Shown: piece after piece, positions 25,757 through 34,531 of the stretch | Layout of the letters: every line of letters starts with the position of its first letter | Position numbering within the stretch: the first letter of the stretch is position 1 | Source of the DNA: DAIPKP01 sp964545875 | GTDB taxonomy: Bacteria; Synergistota; Synergistia; Synergistales; Aminiphilaceae | DNA length: 64,000 nt | Direction: 5' to 3' | Assembly: GCA_964545875.1 (NCBI GenBank) | Contig: CAZJHH010000003.1 | Span: 305,605-369,604 of the forward strand | Translations under genes and position numbers: made by a program | Notes under the pieces: model-generated | What the model saw: the letters and a program-made list of their open reading frames with translations, nothing else | Told to the model about the DNA's origin: nothing | The model's database searches: none

Positions 25757-27506
25757 AAGGCTGGCCCGCCAGAAAAAGACGGATTTCCGCCTTCACGTAT
25801 GGCGATTTTTTGTGATAACCCTTTTTCTCGCCCTTTTGGGAGGGCTGTTCTTCTTTCAGATCACCCAGGGGGACCGATATATTCGACTGGCCGCGAGCAA
25901 TCGGTTTCGTCTTCTCCGGATGTCCCCGCCCCGAGGTATCATTTATGATGCCCAGGGGATTCCCCTGGCAAAGAACGTGCGTACCTTCGACATCAAGGGA
26001 TACCCTTCGGATCTCTACAAAGAGGGTGCCCTGGAGAGGGTGGCGGAGCTTTTTCGTGAGCATGGCATTCCCGTGATCCAGGAGGATCTTCGTAAAAAGG
26101 TGCAGGCCCAGTATTGGGCGCCGTATCGGGCGGTTTCCCTGGCTTCGAACCTTACCCTCATACAGATCATGGATCTCATGGGGGACATGGATTTTCCTCC
26201 CTGGCTTTTTCCTCTTCCCCTCTGGAAGCGGGTCTATCCTGCGGGGAGCCTGGGAGTTCACGTTACGGGATATGTGGGGGAGATCACGGAAGAGGAACTT
26301 CGGACCCGGCAGGGCGAAGGATACAGCGTGGGAGAACAGATCGGCAAGACCGGAGTGGAGGCCTTTTACGACGATTATCTTCGAGGTTCCGTAGGAGAAG
26401 AGGCCATCGAGGTGGATGCCCGGGGACGTCGGCTTCATCTCCTTGCCCGACGGGAACCTCTCCGGGGAAAGGATCTGCATCTTACCCTCGATTTGGGAGC
26501 CCAGAAGATAGCGGAGAACCTCCTGGGAGGGGGGGCCGGGATCATCTTTGCCATGGATGTCCATGAAGGAGATGTGCTGGTGCTTTACAGCGCTCCCACC
26601 TACGATCCCAACCTGTTCAGTTGGGGAGCCACTTCGGGAGAGTGGCGGAAACTCCGGACCGATCCGGGACGTCCCATGCTCAACCGGGCCATCGGAGGTC
26701 ATTATCCTCCGGGATCCATCTTCAAGGTGGTTCCCGCCATTGCAGGCCTTATGTCGGGGGTCATCACTCCCCAGTCCACCTCCTTCTGCAGCGGCTCCTA
26801 TCAGGTGGGAAACCGTGCCTTTCGGTGCTGGAACCGGTGGGGGCACGGCAGAGAAAACCTCAAGGAGGCTTTGCGGGATTCCTGTGACGTCTTCTTCTAC
26901 ACCTATGGTCTCGCCATGGGAGTGGATCTCATGGCGGAGTGGGCCTCCCGGCTCGGTATGGGGAAACCCACGGGAATAGATCTTCCCGGAGAGATTTCGG
27001 GTACCGTGGCGGGAAGAGAGTGGAAGCAGCTTCATCGAAAGGAATCCTGGTATCCCGGTGATACGGCGAACTATTCCATAGGCCAGGGCTTTTTGCTCAC
27101 CACTCCCGTTCAAGCGGGAGTGCTCTATGCGGTTCTGGCAAACGGGGGATATTTGGTGGAACCCCGGGTGACCTTCGAGAAGGAGCCCGTTTCTCGGGAC
27201 GTTCATATTTCTCCGAAGGTTCTCGAAAGCGTTCGGGAGGGTATCGTGGCGGTTTGCAAACCCGGAGGTACGGGATATCGGGCGGGAGAGTTCGGGGTCT
27301 CCGTGGCGGGAAAAACCGGTACCGCCCAAAATGTTCATGGGGAAGATCACGCCTGGTTTGTGGGGTATGCTCCCGTGGAGGCTCCCCGGTATGTGGCGGT
27401 GGCTCTCGTTCCGGGAGGAGGTCATGGAAGCTCCACGGCGGCTCCCCTGGCGGGAGAAATTCTTTCCTATCTCTGCAAGGGATATCTTGAAGACAAGGAG
27501 GAGTAG
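25746..27506 (+). CDS. mrdA: Penicillin-binding protein 2 (elongasome transpeptidase)
   Basis: A 586-residue class B PBP. The N-terminal membrane anchor (residues ~19-40) precedes the pedestal domain (SPPRGIIYDAQGIPLAKN). The transpeptidase motifs are complete: SxxK as PPGSIFK, SxD as DSCDVFFYTYG, and KTG in VAGKTGTAQNVHGEDHAWF. It cross-links lateral wall peptidoglycan with RodA, encoded four genes downstream. Start GTG 25746 follows GGGAGG by about 10 nt within the end of mreD. Confidence 0.95.
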   Translation: MPHKRLARQKKTDFRLHVWRFFVITLFLALLGGLFFFQITQGDRYIRLAASNRFRLLRMSPPRGIIYDAQGIPLAKNVRTFDIKGYPSDLYKEGALERVAELFREHGIPVIQEDLRKKVQAQYWAPYRAVSLASNLTLIQIMDLMGDMDFPPWLFPLPLWKRVYPAGSLGVHVTGYVGEITEEELRTRQGEGYSVGEQIGKTGVEAFYDDYLRGSVGEEAIEVDARGRRLHLLARREPLRGKDLHLTLDLGAQKIAENLLGGGAGIIFAMDVHEGDVLVLYSAPTYDPNLFSWGATSGEWRKLRTDPGRPMLNRAIGGHYPPGSIFKVVPAIAGLMSGVITPQSTSFCSGSYQVGNRAFRCWNRWGHGRENLKEALRDSCDVFFYTYGLAMGVDLMAEWASRLGMGKPTGIDLPGEISGTVAGREWKQLHRKESWYPGDTANYSIGQGFLLTTPVQAGVLYAVLANGGYLVEPRVTFEKEPVSRDVHISPKVLESVREGIVAVCKPGGTGYRAGEFGVSVAGKTGTAQNVHGEDHAWFVGYAPVEAPRYVAVALVPGGGHGSSTAAPLAGEILSYLCKGYLEDKEE

Positions 27507-27509
27507 GGT

Positions 27510-28196
27510 ATGGGCCAGGAGACGTGTGAATTGCGTACCATACACCTGAAGGGAGAAGTCTACGGCCTTCGCATGGTGGTGCACGAACAGGCGGATCTCA
27601 AAGCCCTGGGTTCGGATCTGCAGCGCCTCGGAGAGGAGGGAGAGCATATCCTTTCAGGGGCCAAGGTGGTGGTGGATTTCCAGGAACGGGAAATCGGCCT
27701 TCAGGAGGTCAGCCTTTTTCTGGAGTACTTTTCCAGAAAGGGAGAAAGGGGGGAACCCCGGATCCTTTCCTGGATCAGCAATAACAGCACCACCTTGGGA
27801 ATGCTCAAGAACCTGGGCTTCGTCACGGGAATTCCCGAGACGGGAAGCTCTTCCGAGAGGGAGCGAAACCGGAAATCTCTTCTCTACGATCATTCCATCC
27901 GCTCGGGACAACGCATCGAGCACGGGGGAGACGTGGTGGTTCTCGGAAACGTGCATGACGGGGGCGAAGTGGTCTCCCGGGGAAATATTCTGGTCCTTGG
28001 AAAATTGCAGGGAGTGGCTCATGCGGGCTCCGGAGGAGATGTGGGAGCCACCATATTTGCACGGATTTTCGAGGCTCCTCAGGTGCGCATCGCTCATAAA
28101 GTGAGCTATGTGGATCAAAGTTCCTCCTGGTGGGGAAAGGGATCCCTCGTGATGCTCGAAGATGGAGTTTTTGTGGTTCAGGAAATGGATATTTAG
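27510..28196 (+). CDS. minC: Septum site-determining protein MinC
   Basis: A 228-residue FtsZ inhibitor. The N-terminal domain is divergent, as usual. The C-terminal beta-helix is clear: SGQRIEHGGDVVVLGNVHDGGEVVSRGNILVLGKLQGVAHAG, the region that binds MinD and FtsZ. The ATG is 3 bp after the mrdA stop, with GGAGGAGTAGGGT upstream, so it is coupled to the shape genes. It is slightly shorter at the C-terminal end than E. coli MinC but complete. Confidence 0.93.
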   Translation: MGQETCELRTIHLKGEVYGLRMVVHEQADLKALGSDLQRLGEEGEHILSGAKVVVDFQEREIGLQEVSLFLEYFSRKGERGEPRILSWISNNSTTLGMLKNLGFVTGIPETGSSSERERNRKSLLYDHSIRSGQRIEHGGDVVVLGNVHDGGEVVSRGNILVLGKLQGVAHAGSGGDVGATIFARIFEAPQVRIAHKVSYVDQSSSWWGKGSLVMLEDGVFVVQEMDI

Positions 28197-28235
28197 GAAT
28201 TTACTTTGTGGAAATACCGAATAGGGGGGGCAAAG

Positions 28236-29036
28236 ATGCCTGGTCGTGTGGTTGTCGTTACATCTGGAAAGGGTGGGGTGGGAAAAACCACCACCACTGC
28301 CAACGTCTCCGCATCCCTCGCGGGGAAGGGATACAAAGTAATCGCTCTGGATGCGGACATAGGGCTCCGCAATCTCGATGTGGTACTGGGGCTTGAAAAT
28401 CGTATCGTCTATACGCTGGTGGACGTTATCGAGGGAGTCTGTCGTCTTCCCCAGGCCATGGTGCGGGACAAGAGGGTGCCGAACCTCTTCTTTCTTCCCG
28501 CCGCTCAGACACGTACGAAAGATGCGGTTTCCTCGGAGCAAATGGCGGATCTCTGCAAGGAACTGCAGCAGGATTTCGATTTCGTTTTTGTGGATAGCCC
28601 TGCGGGAATCGAAGCGGGGTTCCGTAATGCCGCCGCAGGGGCCACCGAGGCCCTGGTGGTGACAACCCCCGAGGTTTCGGCGGTACGGGATGCGGACCGT
28701 ATTATCGGTATGTTGGAATCCCTGGAGGTTACCCCCATACGCCTGGTAATCAATCGGGTGCGTCCGGATCTGGTGCAGCGGGGAGATATGCTGAGCGTGG
28801 CGGACGTGCTCGATATCCTTGCCATCGATCTTGTGGGGGTGGTTCCCAACGATGATTCCGTGGTGGTCTCCACCAACCGGGGAGAGCCCCTTACCTTGGG
28901 AACACAGTCTCTCGCCTGTAAGGCCTTTGACAACATAGGACTTCGTATGACGGGAGAGGAGGTTCCCTTCCTTGACATAGAACACTGCGGACAAAAGGGC
29001 TTGGTGGGAACCCTCCGGAAGATGTTCGGTTTTTAA
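28236..29036 (+). CDS. minD: Septum site-determining ATPase MinD
   Basis: A 266-residue deviant Walker A ATPase. The N-terminus reads VVVVTSGKGGVGKTTTTANVSASL with the signature Lys of the ParA/MinD group, then ALDADIGLRNLDVVLGL. Switch II is VDSPAGIEAGF. A C-terminal membrane-targeting amphipathic helix is present (KGLVGTLRKMFGF). It recruits MinC to the membrane and is cleared by MinE. ATG 28236 follows GGGGGGGCAAAG; the upstream GTG at 28206 lacks an SD. Confidence 0.96.
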   Translation: MPGRVVVVTSGKGGVGKTTTTANVSASLAGKGYKVIALDADIGLRNLDVVLGLENRIVYTLVDVIEGVCRLPQAMVRDKRVPNLFFLPAAQTRTKDAVSSEQMADLCKELQQDFDFVFVDSPAGIEAGFRNAAAGATEALVVTTPEVSAVRDADRIIGMLESLEVTPIRLVINRVRPDLVQRGDMLSVADVLDILAIDLVGVVPNDDSVVVSTNRGEPLTLGTQSLACKAFDNIGLRMTGEEVPFLDIEHCGQKGLVGTLRKMFGF

Positions 29037-29050
29037 ACGGAGGCGATACG

Positions 29051-29329
29051 ATGGGTTTTTTTACACGTTTTTTTCAGGGCGAGACGGCCCGGGAAACTGC
29101 AAAACGCCGTTTGCAGCTTGTACTTATTCACGATCGGAGCGATCTTTCCGTGGAAACCATGGAGGCTTTGCGGAAGGATCTTATCGAAGTCATTAACCGG
29201 TATCTCGAAATCGACGAGCAGCATATCGAGCTCGAACTCGAGCGGGAACAATCCTCGGTGGTGCTGGTGGCAAATATCCCGGTACGGACGGTGAAGCGCC
29301 AGCCGAGCCTCCCGGGTAACAGGGCGTGA
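29051..29329 (+). CDS. minE: Cell division topological specificity factor MinE
   Basis: A 92-residue protein that stimulates MinD ATPase and drives pole-to-pole oscillation. The N-terminal membrane-binding helix and anti-MinCD segment (FFTRFFQGETARETAKRRLQLVLIHDRSDLS) are intact, followed by the dimeric topological specificity domain ending VLVANIPVR. The ATG follows GGAGGCGATACG. It overlaps rodA by GTGA. Confidence 0.95.
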   Translation: MGFFTRFFQGETARETAKRRLQLVLIHDRSDLSVETMEALRKDLIEVINRYLEIDEQHIELELEREQSSVVLVANIPVRTVKRQPSLPGNRA

Positions 29330-30441
29330 CATCCCGAGAAGAGAGAGAAGAGCTTTCTTTGGGAGAGATTTTTCGCCGTACCGACAAGATCACTCTTTTC
29401 TGTACTGCGGGGGTGTTTTTTCTCGGTCTTCTCTCCATCTACGGAGCTACTTATTCGAGGGGAACGGGGCATCTTCTGAAGCAGATTGTCTGGGGAGGAG
29501 TGGCGATTACCGCTTATGTGGCGGTACTCCTCACGGGATACCGAAGGCTTCTGCATTATGCCTACCATCTTTACTGGATAGCCCTGGTGCCCCTGGTGCT
29601 GGTGCTCATTATGGGAGTGGTCGCCAAGGGGGCGGTGAGCTGGTTTGCCCTGGGGCCCATGCGATTCCAGCCTTCGGAGCTCGTCAAAGTAGCTCTGGCT
29701 CTGCTTTTGGGAAAACACCTCTGCCGATATCCTCCCACCACGGTGCGCTCCTTTTGCAGTGCCCTGGGGCTGGCGGGTATCGCTTCGCTGCTGGTGCTCC
29801 TTCAGCCGGATCTCGGAAGCGTACTGGTATACGCCAGCATGATTATGGTGGCCTTTTTCGTGGCAGGGGCTCCCCTGCGTTTTCTCGGGGGGCTCCTGGC
29901 GGTGACCGGGGCCCTTGCGCCGTTGGGGTGGATCTACTTTCTCAAGGACTACCAAAAAATGCGAATCCTCGTCTTTCTCGATCCCTATGCGGATCCTCTG
30001 GGAGCGGGATATAACGTAATCCAGTCGAGAATTGCCGTGGGTTCCGGAGGGCTTTTCGGAAAGGGTTTCCTTGAGGGAACCCAGGCGTCGCTGCGTTTTC
30101 TTCCGGAGCCCCACACGGATTTTATCTTTAGTGTTTTTGCGGAGGAATTCGGCTTTCTCGGTTCCTTTCTTCTTCTCACCTTTTTCATAGTCCTTTTCTG
30201 GAGGCTTATCCGAGGAGGGCTGATCTCCAAGGATCTTCGAGCGAAGGTGCTCCTGGCGGCCCTTACGGGATGGCTTGCCTTTCAGGTGATCGAGTGCGTC
30301 GCCATGAGTATCGGCTGGGCTCCCGTGACGGGGCTTCCTCTTCCGCTTTTCAGCTACGGAGGAAGTGCCCTCCTTTCCATGGGGATTGCTTTGGGGATTG
30401 CCCAGAGCGTTTACGTGGAAAGTCCGAGAAGTTTTTCTTGA
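29326..30441 (+). CDS. rodA: Rod shape-determining peptidoglycan polymerase RodA
   Basis: A 371-residue SEDS-family glycosyltransferase with about ten membrane segments. It polymerises glycan strands for lateral growth with PBP2. Family signatures are WFALGPMRFQPSELVKVALAL, the conserved Asp in LLQPDLGSVLVYA, GSGGLFGKGFLEGTQ and PEPHTDFIFSVFAEEFGFLG, with GLPLPLFSYGGSALL near the end. Translation from GTG 29326 overlaps minE by 4 bp. The SEDS protein here is RodA rather than FtsW because of its neighbours and the PEPHTDFIFS pattern. Confidence 0.94.
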   Translation: MTSREEREELSLGEIFRRTDKITLFCTAGVFFLGLLSIYGATYSRGTGHLLKQIVWGGVAITAYVAVLLTGYRRLLHYAYHLYWIALVPLVLVLIMGVVAKGAVSWFALGPMRFQPSELVKVALALLLGKHLCRYPPTTVRSFCSALGLAGIASLLVLLQPDLGSVLVYASMIMVAFFVAGAPLRFLGGLLAVTGALAPLGWIYFLKDYQKMRILVFLDPYADPLGAGYNVIQSRIAVGSGGLFGKGFLEGTQASLRFLPEPHTDFIFSVFAEEFGFLGSFLLLTFFIVLFWRLIRGGLISKDLRAKVLLAALTGWLAFQVIECVAMSIGWAPVTGLPLPLFSYGGSALLSMGIALGIAQSVYVESPRSFS

Positions 30442-30474
30442 CTACCGTATGTACAGACGAGGGGTTGAATCTAC

Positions 30475-32313
30475 GTGGCTCGTAAGGAATATCGAGAAGC
30501 GGCGGATGCCTATCTGCCGCTTCTGTCGAATATGAAATCTCCGCAACGCTACCTGGGAGGAGAACTCGGAGTGAGCGATTCCGAGATGCCCGGGCAGCTC
30601 TCCATATGCCTGGCCTTTCCCGATGTCTACGAAATGGGCATGAGCTACCTGGGATTCCAGATTCTCTACGGTCTTCTCCGGGAAGATCCCCGGTTTCACG
30701 TGGAGCGAGCCTACTGTCCCTGGCCGGACATGGAGGGGGCCTTGCGGGAGAAGGGGCGCCCTCTGGAATCTCTGGAAAGCTCCCGGCCCCTCAAGGATTT
30801 CGACGTGCTGGGATTTACCCTTCAGTACGAGCTTACGTATACGAACATCCTTACCATGCTCGATCTCGGAAAGGTGCCCCTCCGAAGCGCGGACCGGAGC
30901 GAGGAGGATCCTCTGGTTATCGGGGGAGGGCCCGGCGCCTTCGTGCCGGAACCTCTGGCTCTCTTTTTCGATGCTTTTTGCGTGGGCGAGGGAGAGGAGA
31001 TGCTTCCGGAGCTTCTGGAATGTCTTCGGAATACCCGGGGCATGCCTCGGGAGAAACGGCTTCGGGAGTGTGCCGCCATAGCCGGAGTGTACGTGCCCTC
31101 TTTGGGCAGGGTAACTTCTTCCGGGGCGGTGGAGCCTCGGGAGGAGGGAATATCCTTTCCCGTGGTGCGCCGGCATCTTGAGGATCTTGACAAGGCCTAC
31201 TATCCTCGGGAGCTGGTGGTTCCGCTTTCGGGAATTATCCACGACAGGGCGGGGGTGGAAATCTTTCGGGGATGTACCCGGGGGTGTCGTTTCTGTCAGG
31301 CGGGAATGCTCGGCCGCCCCGTGCGGGAGCGATCTCCCGAAAAGATCTTCGAGCTCTCCCGGAGCCTGGTGGAAAGCTCGGGATACGATGAGGTGGGGTT
31401 CGTCTCTCTGGCTACCTGCGACTACTCGTCTCTTACGAAACTCATCGAAACCATGCAGCCCTGGCTGGAGGAGGAACACGTGACCCTTAGCCTGCCGAGC
31501 CTGCGGATCGACGCATTTTCGGTGGATCTGGCGGAACGGCTTTCGGGGTTACGCAAGGGAGGGCTTACCTTCGCTCCCGAGGCGGGAAGCCAGCGGCTTC
31601 GTGACGTCATCAATAAGGGAGTGCGGGAGGAGGATATCTATACCGCGGCGGACCGTGCCTTTCAGGGCGGCTGGGATAGAATAAAGCTCTACTTTATGAT
31701 GGGACTTCCCACGGAAACGGAAGAAGATCTTCGGGGAATTCTCCATATCGCCCACAAAGTAGCCTCTCTCGGAAAAAAATATTCCCGGAGATCCAGCGTG
31801 GCGGTATCCGTGGCGGGATTCGTTCCCAAGGCGCATACTCCGTTTCAATGGGAGCCTCAAAACTCTCTGGAAGAACTTCGGGAGAAGGGAAGTCTCTTGC
31901 GGAAAAATCTCAGAAATCGTTCCATAGCCTTGAGCTACCACGATCCGGAACAGACCTTTCTCGAAGGAGTCTTTGCCCGGGGAGACCGCTCTCTGGGAGA
32001 GGTTCTCCAGGAGGCCTGGCGGCGGGGAGCCCGGTTCGACGGATGGGGAGAAACCTTTTCGCTTGCCCGATGGATGGAGGCCTTCGAGGCCACGGGAATA
32101 GATCCGCAGCCCTTTTTGCGTTCCCGGAAAGAGAGCGAAGCCTTTCCCTGGGATCATATCGCTGTGGGAGTCTCCCGGGAATTTCTCTGGAGAGAACGGA
32201 CCAAGGCCTATGCGGGAGAACTTACCCGGGATTGCACTCAATTTGGATGCGTGGCATGCGGTCTTGAAAAGAAGCGGTGCCCCGTGGCGGAAGGAGGCCC
32301 TTTCCGTGGATAA
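30475..32313 (+). CDS. B12-binding-domain radical SAM protein (TIGR03960-like)
   Basis: A 612-residue protein. A cobalamin-binding-like N-terminal domain (CLAFPDVYEMGMSYLGFQILYG, then LGFTLQYELTYTNIL and IGGGPGAFVPEPL) precedes a radical SAM core with the cluster motif CTRGCRFC (Cys 267, 271, 274). A long C-terminal part follows, ending TQFGCVACGLEKKRC. This matches the conserved family that is found beside a DUF2344/TIGR03936 protein and RNase G in many anaerobes, exactly the arrangement here. The reaction is not known; a role in RNA or ribosome modification is an inference from the neighbours. GTG 30475 has only a weak SD (GAGGGG). Confidence 0.85.
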   Translation: MARKEYREAADAYLPLLSNMKSPQRYLGGELGVSDSEMPGQLSICLAFPDVYEMGMSYLGFQILYGLLREDPRFHVERAYCPWPDMEGALREKGRPLESLESSRPLKDFDVLGFTLQYELTYTNILTMLDLGKVPLRSADRSEEDPLVIGGGPGAFVPEPLALFFDAFCVGEGEEMLPELLECLRNTRGMPREKRLRECAAIAGVYVPSLGRVTSSGAVEPREEGISFPVVRRHLEDLDKAYYPRELVVPLSGIIHDRAGVEIFRGCTRGCRFCQAGMLGRPVRERSPEKIFELSRSLVESSGYDEVGFVSLATCDYSSLTKLIETMQPWLEEEHVTLSLPSLRIDAFSVDLAERLSGLRKGGLTFAPEAGSQRLRDVINKGVREEDIYTAADRAFQGGWDRIKLYFMMGLPTETEEDLRGILHIAHKVASLGKKYSRRSSVAVSVAGFVPKAHTPFQWEPQNSLEELREKGSLLRKNLRNRSIALSYHDPEQTFLEGVFARGDRSLGEVLQEAWRRGARFDGWGETFSLARWMEAFEATGIDPQPFLRSRKESEAFPWDHIAVGVSREFLWRERTKAYAGELTRDCTQFGCVACGLEKKRCPVAEGGPFRG

Positions 32314-32902
32314 GCGCATTCGCTTTCACTTCGCCAAGCGAGACCGGGCCATCTTTCTTCCCCACGTGGAGCTTCCCGCGGTCTTTGCCAGGGCTGCCCG
32401 GCGGGCAAAGATCCCCCTGCTCTATTCCGAGGGGTTTCATCCCCGTCCCCGGGTAAGCCTGGGGCCGCCTCTTCCCATGGGAGTCGTGGCCCTGAGCGAA
32501 CCCGGAGATCTCCGGGTTCGGGAGTGGAATTCCGCCATGGGAACCATGCTCCGGGAAGAATGTCCCCCCGGTATCGACCTGTTGGATGCGGTTCCCTCGG
32601 AGGAAAAAGACCTGGGCAAAATCTGTTCCGCCGGATCCTATCTTCTTCGGGAAAGAACTCCCGGGGTGCTCGAACGAATCCGGGAATATCTCCGGGAAAA
32701 GGAACATCGGGAGGAATGCCGGATGCTGGATTTCCGAGAGAATTCCGACGAGCTGACCTTTATTCTCGATGAGCGCCGTACCGGTCTGGGAAGCCTGGTA
32801 AAGAAGTGCATTGCTCAGGAACTGTGCGCGGGATGGGGAGATCTTTTTCTTCTGCGGGAGGCGGTGGGTTTTATTGAGGAGGGTTGCTTTTGCCGTGTCT
32901 AG
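32306..32902 (+). CDS. TIGR03936/DUF2344 family radical-SAM-associated protein
   Basis: A 198-residue protein that begins IRFHFAKRDRAIFLPHVELPAVFARAARRAKIPLLYSEGFHPRPRVSLGPPLPMG when read in pieces: the 'FAK...IFLPHVEL' strand, the 'SEGFHPRPR' loop and 'SLGPPLPMGV' are the family signature. It has no cysteine cluster of its own and is thought to act with the preceding radical SAM protein; in some species the two are fused. Start GTG 32306 is 8 nt after AAGGAGG and lies inside the 3' end of the upstream gene, so the two are coupled. Confidence 0.82.
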   Translation: MDKRIRFHFAKRDRAIFLPHVELPAVFARAARRAKIPLLYSEGFHPRPRVSLGPPLPMGVVALSEPGDLRVREWNSAMGTMLREECPPGIDLLDAVPSEEKDLGKICSAGSYLLRERTPGVLERIREYLREKEHREECRMLDFRENSDELTFILDERRTGLGSLVKKCIAQELCAGWGDLFLLREAVGFIEEGCFCRV

Positions 32903-33028
32903 CCCTGGAAGGGCGATGGATGGCCCCAGTGACCGGCGGAGATGGGCCCCGCCGCCTCTCTTCGCTGCCCGCCGTCTTCCGGATTTTGGTTTTCACTGCT
33001 CGCTAATTACTGGTGTAAGGAGATATCC

Positions 33029-34531
33029 ATGGGCTCAGATATCAAAATAGTAGCGAATCTTATGGATCCCGAAGAATGCCGGGTGGCCATTCTCGAAGAG
33101 GGACGGCTGGCGGAGCTTTTCTCCGAGAAGATGTGGGAACGCCACGCTCCCGGAGAAATTTACAAGGCCCGGGTGGACAGCGTTCTGCCGGGAATGCATT
33201 CCGCCTTCGTGAACCTCGGGGATGGGCGTAACGGGTTTCTCTATCTGGCGGATGCCCGGAACGTACTGGTGGAGCCGAACCGGGAGATTCTGGTTCAGGT
33301 CATCAAGTCTGCCCGGAAAAGCAAGGGGGCTCGGGTAACCACCCGGCTCTCTCTTCCCGGAAGATTTCTGGTGCTTGTTCCCGGGGGAAAAGAGGTGGGC
33401 ATATCCCGAAGGATTACCCAGGAGGATGAGCGTAGACGGCTTCGGCGGCTCGTTCGAGGCCTGCGTCCCGAAGGATGCGGGGTCATCGTCCGTACCGTGG
33501 CGGAGGGACTGGATGCCTGGATTATCGAAAAGGATTTGGGGGAGCTTCTGGAGCTTTGGGAGCGAATCCGGCACGACGGAGAGGTACAGAAAGCTCCCTG
33601 CCTGCTTTACCGCAATCTCGGCCTTCTCGAACGGGTGCTCCGGGACGAATTGAACGAGCGGGTGGATGAGATTATTCTCGACTCTCCCGAGGAGGAACCC
33701 CACGTGCGCACCATCCTCTCCCGGTTCTGTGAAGGAACGGAAAAACCTGAAATCAACCTCTACCGGGGCAAGGCTCCTCTCTTCGACGCCCTGGGTATCG
33801 AGAAGGAAATAGCCGGGGCTTTGGAACGCAAACAGTGGCTTCCCTCGGGAGCCTACCTCATCATCGATCAAACCGAAGCTCTTACGGTGATCGACGTGAA
33901 CACGGGAAAATTCGTGGGCACCTCCACACTTCGGGAGACCATCCGCAAGACCAACCTCGAGGCGGCCCGGGAGATTCCCCGACAGCTCCGGCTTCGAGCC
34001 ATCGGGGGAATCGTGGTGGTGGACTTCATCGACATGGACGTTCCCGAGGATAGGGATGTTCTCCTGGGAGAGCTGGAAGAACATCTCCGGAAGGATCGTT
34101 CTTCCGCCCGGGTCTTTGCGGTTACCCGGCTGGGCCTGGTGGAGATGACCCGAAAGCGGAGCCGGCAGGATCTTAAAACCGCCCTTACCCGGGGATGTCC
34201 CTTCTGCAAGGGAAACGGATGGGTTCTCAAGGAGGAGGAGGTGGCCTTTTCCATCAAGCGGTTTATCCGCAAGGTGGCCCAATCCAGCCGGGCGGAGGCC
34301 TACATGGTGGAGGCCCATCCCGAAATATGCCGTCATATGGCGGAAAACTATCTCGTTTCCTGGGAAGAGGAGTTCGAGGCCCGGTTTTTCCTGGTGGAGG
34401 TGCCGGAGTTCGCCTGGGACAAGTTCCGCATGGGGGGTCAGGGATCTCTCGAACAGATCCGCCATGTATGTTCTCTTCTGGAACAGAAGGAGATGCATCC
34501 CGTTGTTCATAGCACAACTGCATCTTCGTAA
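33029..34531 (+). CDS. rng: Ribonuclease G (RNase E/G family)
   Basis: A 500-residue endoribonuclease involved in rRNA 5' processing and mRNA decay. The S1-like domain is near the N-terminus (GEIYKARVDSVLPGMHSAFVNLGDGRNGFLYLADA). The catalytic Asp residues lie in TVIDVNTGKFVG and GGIVVVDFIDMD, and the zinc-link CPxCxGxG is visible as CPFCKGNG. The length fits RNase G rather than RNase E, which carries a long degradosome scaffold. ATG 33029 follows TAAGGAGATATCC. It is the third member of the conserved radical SAM pair plus RNase G cluster. Confidence 0.93.
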   Translation: MGSDIKIVANLMDPEECRVAILEEGRLAELFSEKMWERHAPGEIYKARVDSVLPGMHSAFVNLGDGRNGFLYLADARNVLVEPNREILVQVIKSARKSKGARVTTRLSLPGRFLVLVPGGKEVGISRRITQEDERRRLRRLVRGLRPEGCGVIVRTVAEGLDAWIIEKDLGELLELWERIRHDGEVQKAPCLLYRNLGLLERVLRDELNERVDEIILDSPEEEPHVRTILSRFCEGTEKPEINLYRGKAPLFDALGIEKEIAGALERKQWLPSGAYLIIDQTEALTVIDVNTGKFVGTSTLRETIRKTNLEAAREIPRQLRLRAIGGIVVVDFIDMDVPEDRDVLLGELEEHLRKDRSSARVFAVTRLGLVEMTRKRSRQDLKTALTRGCPFCKGNGWVLKEEEVAFSIKRFIRKVAQSSRAEAYMVEAHPEICRHMAENYLVSWEEEFEARFFLVEVPEFAWDKFRMGGQGSLEQIRHVCSLLEQKEMHPVVHSTTASS

